A program made the position numbers and the translations under genes. From NCBI GenBank assembly GCA_023515745.1, contig JALECJ010000254.1, positions 186,001 to 250,000 on the forward strand: DNA of 64,000 nucleotides. The letters run 5' to 3'. Below are positions 59,398-64,000 of this stretch, piece after piece. How positions within the stretch are numbered: the first letter of the stretch is position 1; each line of letters starts with the position of its first letter. The notes below the pieces were generated by a model. The model searched no databases, was not told where the DNA came from, and saw only the letters and a list, made by a program, of their open reading frames with translations. The DNA comes from Amoeboaphelidium protococcarum (taxonomy: Eukaryota; Aphelidiomycota; Aphelidea).

Positions 59398-60342
59398 ATG
59401 AAATTGTCAATAACTATTGCTTCTGTGTTAGTATCCCTGGGTGTTTACTCTTTACCTCAAGGACGGGGATGGGGCGAGTCCATATCTGGTATTCCCGCCG
59501 GGGCTGTTTCCCAAGATTGGGGTGGTATGAGCTAGTCCATCCAAGACACAGCTTAAGGTACCTCTGCTACGACTACCGGTCAGTAACAGTCTGATTCTCG
59601 AGCTGCAAGTATGGTTCAAGGTATGGAGGACGCTGCTAATGCAAGATTCTCCGACAGTCCAGCATCTCAATTCGCTGGCAGGCCATCTAGCTTCGACGCC
59701 TCTTCAGGTGCTGAATCTATGGCAACTGGCATCGAGAATAGTGCTGGATCACGATGGTCGGGTAGTCCGTCTGGGCCCTCCAGTTTTGGTATTGCAGGCG
59801 CACCATCCGCAGCTGATGGCGTGGCTTCAATTGCATCTCGTACTGCGAGTAGGTTTGGTGACTCTGATCCAAGTAGCGGAAGATTTGCGTCATTAACAGC
59901 CCGCGATTCAGATGCATCTGAAGGATCTTCCGGTCCCAGCTCAAAGCCATCATCCTCGTTCTCATCAGGTGGCCCCAGCTAAAATGTAGGCAGCAGTGAT
60001 AGTAAAACAAGTAGCCCTAAATCTACCAGTAGTGCAGTGGTGAGTAAAAGTGATAGCATCGGGGGCACGAAAGCATCTTCAGCAGCGTCACCAGGAGGTC
60101 CTCCAAGTGGTAGCAGTCCTAGCGCTAATGCAGGCTCTGGCCCGGGAAAGAGCGCAAGTTCTAGTTTTGGTGGCGGATCTAGCCCAGGTGGAAGCCCAAG
60201 CAGTAGCGGATCAGGAAGTGGGCCAGGAAGTGGATCGGGAAGTGGATCAGGGAGTGGATCGGGAAGTGGATCGGGAAGTGGATCAGGGAGTGGATCAGGA
60301 AGTGGATCAGGAGGAGGTAAAGGCTCCAAAGGCGGGGATTGA
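59398..60342 (+). CDS. secreted protein with MVQxMxDAAxARFS motif and long Ser/Gly-Ser tail
   Basis: 314 residues. Signal peptide MKLSITIASVLVSLGVYS, LPQGRGWGESISGIPAGAV, then SQSIQDTAQ and the family block MVQGMEDAANARFSDSP, SFDASSGAESMATGIEN, SFGIAGAPSAADGVASIASR and SRFGDSD. The C-terminal half is Ser/Gly/Pro-rich and ends in an (SG)n run (about residues 270-305), then GGGKGSKGGD. The (GS)n run is a 6/12-bp tandem repeat in the DNA (about 60217-60315). No predicted domain; structural secreted protein is inferred. Confidence 0.8.
60217..60315 (+). repeat. (GGA AGT/TCR)n Gly-Ser repeat
   Basis: Tandem 6-12-bp units ggaagtggatcg/ggaagtggatca inside the gene at 59398. Strong slippage candidate. 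Confidence 0.9.
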
Positions 60343-60993
60343 ACTCAATGTGCTATGTAATTAAAATTTAATGTAAGTTTATTAATGGGATATTGTTTTG
60401 CTGATATTTTTTAACATTTTCGACTGAACTATAGGTTGGGAGAGTTCAATTAAAGTTTTCAAGTACAGTGGTATTGCCGTTGTCCCATTTTACCAATGCT
60501 CGGTTAGCACTGTGTCTAGATACAATTCGTTTATTTTGATAATGCTATGACAGAGACAAAGCTTATTCTAAATGTATGTTTAACACTGCAACTTTAGTAA
60601 AATGGGCTCAAATACAAGAGTTGTAAAATTGTGGAGTGAACCGTGTTTGAAGATGCCAAAGTGTCATGATCGTATGGCATGCACTCTTATCAGGCTTTTG
60701 AAAAATATTTTGGTCATATTATAATAATCTACTACCTTATGATAGAATGCTGTGCATTTGCTGTGGCTTCTTACCACTTGCAACATGCCAAGGCTCGGCT
60801 GTTACGCGTGCCTCTGCCCGACTCGTGTCGTTGACTGATCATCTATGCGTGCTGTAGCATGTAACTTTGTCGAATATTGCTATAAAAGGCGCCCCATGGT
60901 GTGGAATCTTTTAATCCTCTTACCTATCAATTTAATTAATATCTAATCTAATTGTACTATTGTTAATTCACATACCTATTCCTAATCTCGAAA
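60343..60993. other. intergenic region holding first copy of a duplicated promoter
   Basis: From about 60546 the sequence is a diverged copy of 62989-63502: shared TATGACRGAGACAAA, CTTAACACTGCAA/TTTTAGTAAAA, ACATGCCAAGG, GTTACRCGTGCCTCTRCCC, GTAGCATGTAACTTTGTCGA. Confidence 0.8.
60854..60889 (+). promoter_or_regulatory. conserved promoter module plus TATA box (copy 1)
   Basis: GTAGCATGTAACTTTGTCGA at 60854-60873, then TATAAAAGG at 60881-60889, 113 bases before the ATG. The same order and spacing occurs at 63366-63399, and a TGTAAC element plus TATA also precedes the gene at 56134. Likely basal promoter of the secreted-protein family. Confidence 0.7.
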
Positions 60994-61422
60994 ATGAAAT
61001 TGTCTGCTTATATAATTGCATCCGTCTGTGTCCTGTCAACTTCTGTTATGTCCGCTCCGACCTTGTTGTGGCATAAGAGCCATCTGTTGCATGGAGGAGG
61101 CCATGGATATCTGAACATTGACATTAATGGCAAAGGCGGCGGAGGTGGAGGATCTGGCGGTGCGAATGCAGATGCTTAAGCCGATGCATCCGCATATTAA
61201 TCTGGTAGCGCGTCAGCTAATGCACAAGCTTCTGCTGGTCCTGCTCCTGCTCCTGCTGCTGAAGCAAGTGGAGGTGGAGGCGGAGGCGGATCCCTCTCTA
61301 TTAGTGGCGGTGGCGGTGGTGGTGGCGGCCTCGGTGGAGGTGGTGGCGGAGGATCCCTCTCTATTAGTGGAGGTGGAGGTGGAGGTGGTGGAGTAAGAGC
61401 TAGCCCGTATGGTCCACACTGA
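60994..61422 (+). CDS. secreted glycine-rich protein with SLSI repeats (paralog A)
   Basis: 142 residues. Signal peptide MKLSAYIIASVCVLSTSVMS, then LLWHKSHLLHGGGHGYLNI with His/Trp, the short DINGKGGGGGG, an Ala/Ser/Gln block (ADAQADASAYQSGSASANAQ), PAPAPAAEA, then two (G)7-9-SLSISGGGGGG units and the conserved terminus RASPYGPH. Silk- or keratin-loop-like composition: poly-Gly spacers with short SLSI beta strands. Presumed extracellular fibre, wall or adhesive. Stop TGA 61420-61422. Confidence 0.85.
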
Positions 61423-63502
61423 TTGTCCTCTTAAAGCTATGTTATTAGTGTATGACGATGACCTCAATGATTTAAATTATTATTTTAATCCAATCTTGTG
61501 ATATCTTGTTTCAACTCTTCTCCATGGTTTTCATTTAAGTTTTAACTACAGTAGTTTATTACTACTGAGAAAGCTATGTTATTATTAAGCAAATATACTA
61601 TTACTCCTAATACTAGATGGTGATAATTTGTAATGATAATTCCCAGAAATTCAAATAATTATTTATCACCACAGTCCGAGTGCTATGTGACTCGTAACAA
61701 TAAATCATAGATGGAGCTAATACAGAGTGTAATTCCTAATTGCCGGAATGTCGCTGAGTAGCAGCTTATTAAGACGGACTAAGTAATGTGTCTGCGTGAA
61801 GCTTACGCCTGGAGTTAAATGAATGGTATCCTAATGGTGAGCTAATGAAGCCGTGGGGAGAAATGATGGCTGGCATTTTTGGCTTGAAGATGAAGGTCTT
61901 CGATTGCTCAACAACTTTTATTCAATGTTTACTAACAGCAAGATTCTTGGCTATACTTTTATAACCAATGGTTTAATGCTAAATGCTCATTGCATTTACA
62001 CCAAGTAGTCCAAGCCAATCTAACGTGTCAAATGTAGCCCTCGCTCTTTCCTACAAGGCGCTGAAGCCATTAGAGGGAAGATCCAAAGTAGTAGTCGAGT
62101 TAGATTCGCGTGCCAGAAATTGAGCTATCTGGCTACTGCATATGCTGCATTGATACTTGGGTATAGGTGTACAGTGGGTGCGGAGGCCGGGAAGGGAGCG
62201 TGCGAAAGTCTTCAATTGCGATCACTTGCGATTAAGTCTGTAGCGTTAAACGATCCAAATAGAAATCTTAGAAAGTGGTTTGGCGAGAGGCCTCCTACTG
62301 TTTAGAATGCCAAATGCTCTCTGGAACGTCTATATGACGCGTCATTATTGAATTATTGGGTTCGTTATTCAGCAACCTATCTTGGACTAAGTAAGTAGTA
62401 CTGCAGTAGTCGATGGAAAAGAGCTTATTGAGATAAAAAGGCCTAAAGAGCAGAGAATGATCGGGCTACAAATGCCATTTAATAACGGTGGATGGTAACA
62501 TTAACAAAATTGTCTTGGCAAAGTTATATTTGGTCTCAGTGATGCGTAGTTTGAGAGTAAGTAAACTACTCACCAATCGTTTGAAAGTACTTTATGGCAA
62601 AAGTCAAGAGTCTAGGATATCCTGTCATCTATCTAAAATGAATACTTAACCTCCGAAACGGCTCTATGCTGCGGCCGAATTGTGCGAAAGCTTTGGTTAG
62701 CCTGTAAAGTATTGTAGTTACTCATAAACTTTTTCACTGTGATATCATGGCCGCGGAGAATTTGGTGAATGACCCTAAAGCTATAGTAACTGTGCTTCCC
62801 TTATCTGTAGAAATGCTAACGGCAATATCATGAGGGAAGGAGGATTTACGCAGCATGGCAAGCGCATAATTCAGTTACAGAGGATATCGTGAGGATTGAG
62901 TTCTTGTATAACAAAAGTGACATGTCTCCATGTGCTTGACTAACACTTAATCTGAAGACTCAATCGCCATTCTTCTCTTTGAGAATTCTATGACGGAGAC
63001 AAAAGCTGGTTCTGATTGCATGCTTAACACTGCAATTTTAGTAAAAAAGCTTAAATACAAGATAATATTAACGTGAAAGCGTTCTAAAATCGTCAAGTGA
63101 GTTGTGCTTGATTAGGCTGTGTCATCATTGAACTCCATTGCATGCACACTTATGAAGCTCTTTTAATATATATTGTCGCCGCCGTAGAGCCATGTTCTTT
63201 GGATTCATCCTTAATACATTCCCCGTTTGAGTATGTCTGTACTGCCTCATCATAGAATGTAACGCTTTTTTCTGAGGCTCTTAGTAATTGCTACATGCCA
63301 AGGTCCGCTTGTTACACGTGCCTCTACCCAACGCGTACTGTGGACGGATTATATCAATGCGTGATGTAGCATGTAACTTTGTCGATTAGCTTTAAAAGGA
63401 GCTTTATGGTATGAAATCTTTTAATCCTCTTACTCATCAATTTTATTCAATATCTAATCTAATTGTACTATTGTTAATTCATACCTATTCCTAATCTCCA
63501 AA
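61423..63502. other. spacer in the tandem duplication; doubtful ORF within
   Basis: An ATG at 61711 opens MELIQSVIPNCRNVAEQQL for 44 codons to a GTGAGC donor-like site; a downstream ~190-codon open frame (about 61835-62430, NDGWHFWLEDEGLRLLNNFY then LSYLATAYAALILGYRC) could follow. No homology and no firm splice, so not called. From 62989 on it carries the second copy of the promoter block. Confidence 0.35.
63366..63399 (+). promoter_or_regulatory. conserved promoter module plus TATA-like box (copy 2)
   Basis: GTAGCATGTAACTTTGTCGA at 63366-63385, then TTTAAAAGG at 63391-63399, 112 bases before the ATG at 63503; the same arrangement as at 60854-60889. Confidence 0.7.
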
Positions 63503-63928
63503 ATGAAATTGTCTGCTTATTTAATTGCATCCGTCTGTGTCCTATCAACTTCTGTCATTTCCGCTCCTACTCTGGGTCATCTGTGGCATGGAGGCCATCT
63601 GTGGCATAAAAGCTATCTGAACATTGACATCAATGGCAAAGGCGGCGGAGGCGGAGGTGGAGGTAGTGGTGGTGGATCTGGCGGTGCCTAAGCCGATGCA
63701 TCAGCTCAAGCATCTGGTAGCGCGTCAGCTAGTGCACAAGCCTCTGCTGGACCTGCTCCTGCTCCTGCTGCTGAAGCAAGTAGTGGAGGGGGTGGAGGTG
63801 GATCCCTCTCTATTAGTGGTGGCGGCGGTGGAGGTATAGGACTAGGTGGAGGTGGAGGTGGCGGATCCCTATCAATTAGTGGCGGTGGCGGTGGAGGAAT
63901 AAGATCTAGCCCATATGGCCCACACTGA
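63503..63928 (+). CDS. secreted glycine-rich protein with SLSI repeats (paralog B)
   Basis: 141 residues. Signal peptide MKLSAYLIASVCVLSTSVIS and the same layout as paralog A: LWHGGHLWHKSYLNIDINGK (given in parts), poly-Gly, GGAQADASAQASGSASASAQ, PAPAPAAEASSGGGG, two SLSISGGGGG units, end RSSPYGPH. Differences are in Gly-run length and LWHGGH insertion, typical of slippage. It shares the upstream promoter and downstream TTGTCCTCTT with paralog A. The window ends 72 bases after the stop. Confidence 0.85.
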
Positions 63929-64000
63929 TTGTCCTCTTGCAATGATGAAATTAATGAATGAAGATAACCTCGGTGATTTAATGAATGCTTTGTTGTTAAT

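Noticed and set aside
61213-61467. Ser/Thr-rich minus-strand ORF, and Pro-rich minus ORFs at 59979 and 63706
   Set aside because: Antisense shadows of Gly/Ser-rich secreted-protein genes.

Overview
The window is nuclear DNA of a microbial eukaryote with a variant genetic code. TAA and TAG sit at invariant glutamine positions in many conserved proteins (homogentisate dioxygenase, mitochondrial threonyl-tRNA synthetase, succinyl-CoA ligase beta, urocanase, alanine-glyoxylate aminotransferase), and every well-supported gene ends at TGA. Read with TAA/TAG = Gln and TGA as sole stop, most genes become continuous single frames; with the standard code they look like strings of fragments. Genes are dense, on both strands, with few short introns (about 50-80 nt, 3' ends nearly always TGTAG). 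Several products carry mitochondrial presequences or belong to mitochondrial complexes (ThrRS, Tim44, aminotransferase, succinyl-CoA ligase, Kgd4), so an aerobic mitochondrion is implied and the UAR=Gln metamonads are unlikely. I cannot name the lineage; a ciliate or another UAR=Gln protist is possible.

Layout. 1-7.7 kb, minus strand: partial TMEM230-like gene, homogentisate dioxygenase, a 943-residue receptor kinase with a beta-propeller-like (SBBP) ectodomain, Thr-rich stalk, one membrane segment and a cytoplasmic kinase, then mitochondrial ThrRS. 7.9-19.5 kb: N-CoR/SMRT-like SANT co-repressor, a seven-helix membrane protein, a bacterial-type Cys-rich four-helix protein, a leucine-rich-repeat protein, Clp1, a Sec14-type protein, Kgd4 and a kelch protein. 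19.8-31.7 kb: urocanase, an EF-hand membrane protein, Utp7/WDR46, a four-segment membrane protein, succinyl-CoA ligase beta, a TRF-like telobox Myb protein, a 2OG-Fe(II) oxygenase and glycerate kinase. 31.7-43.3 kb: a TEX2/Nvj2-like SMP lipid-transfer protein, UBL5/Hub1, rhomboid protease, UBE3C-like HECT ligase, a coiled-coil protein, a C2H2 protein, a Mpo1-like protein and Tim44. 43.5-53.3 kb: aminotransferase, a type II membrane protein, thiolase, TMEM184, a Rev1-type BRCT protein, LRRC57-like protein and a Rab GTPase.

The last 10 kb differ. After a tRNA-Glu and an apparently decayed gene with in-frame TGAs, there are six small genes for secreted low-complexity proteins (Gly/Ser/Ala-rich, each with a signal peptide), in at least three subfamilies. 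Two of them, with their promoters, form a tandem duplication of about 2.5 kb. The proteins look like extracellular structural, wall, slime or adhesive material.

The strongest novelty candidates are the SBBP receptor kinase, the secreted glycine-rich array and the code itself. The housekeeping genes are otherwise ordinary and show no operon-like logic, except that histidine (urocanase) and tyrosine (homogentisate dioxygenase) breakdown, succinyl-CoA ligase, Kgd4, thiolase and the aminotransferase together indicate active amino-acid catabolism feeding the TCA cycle.
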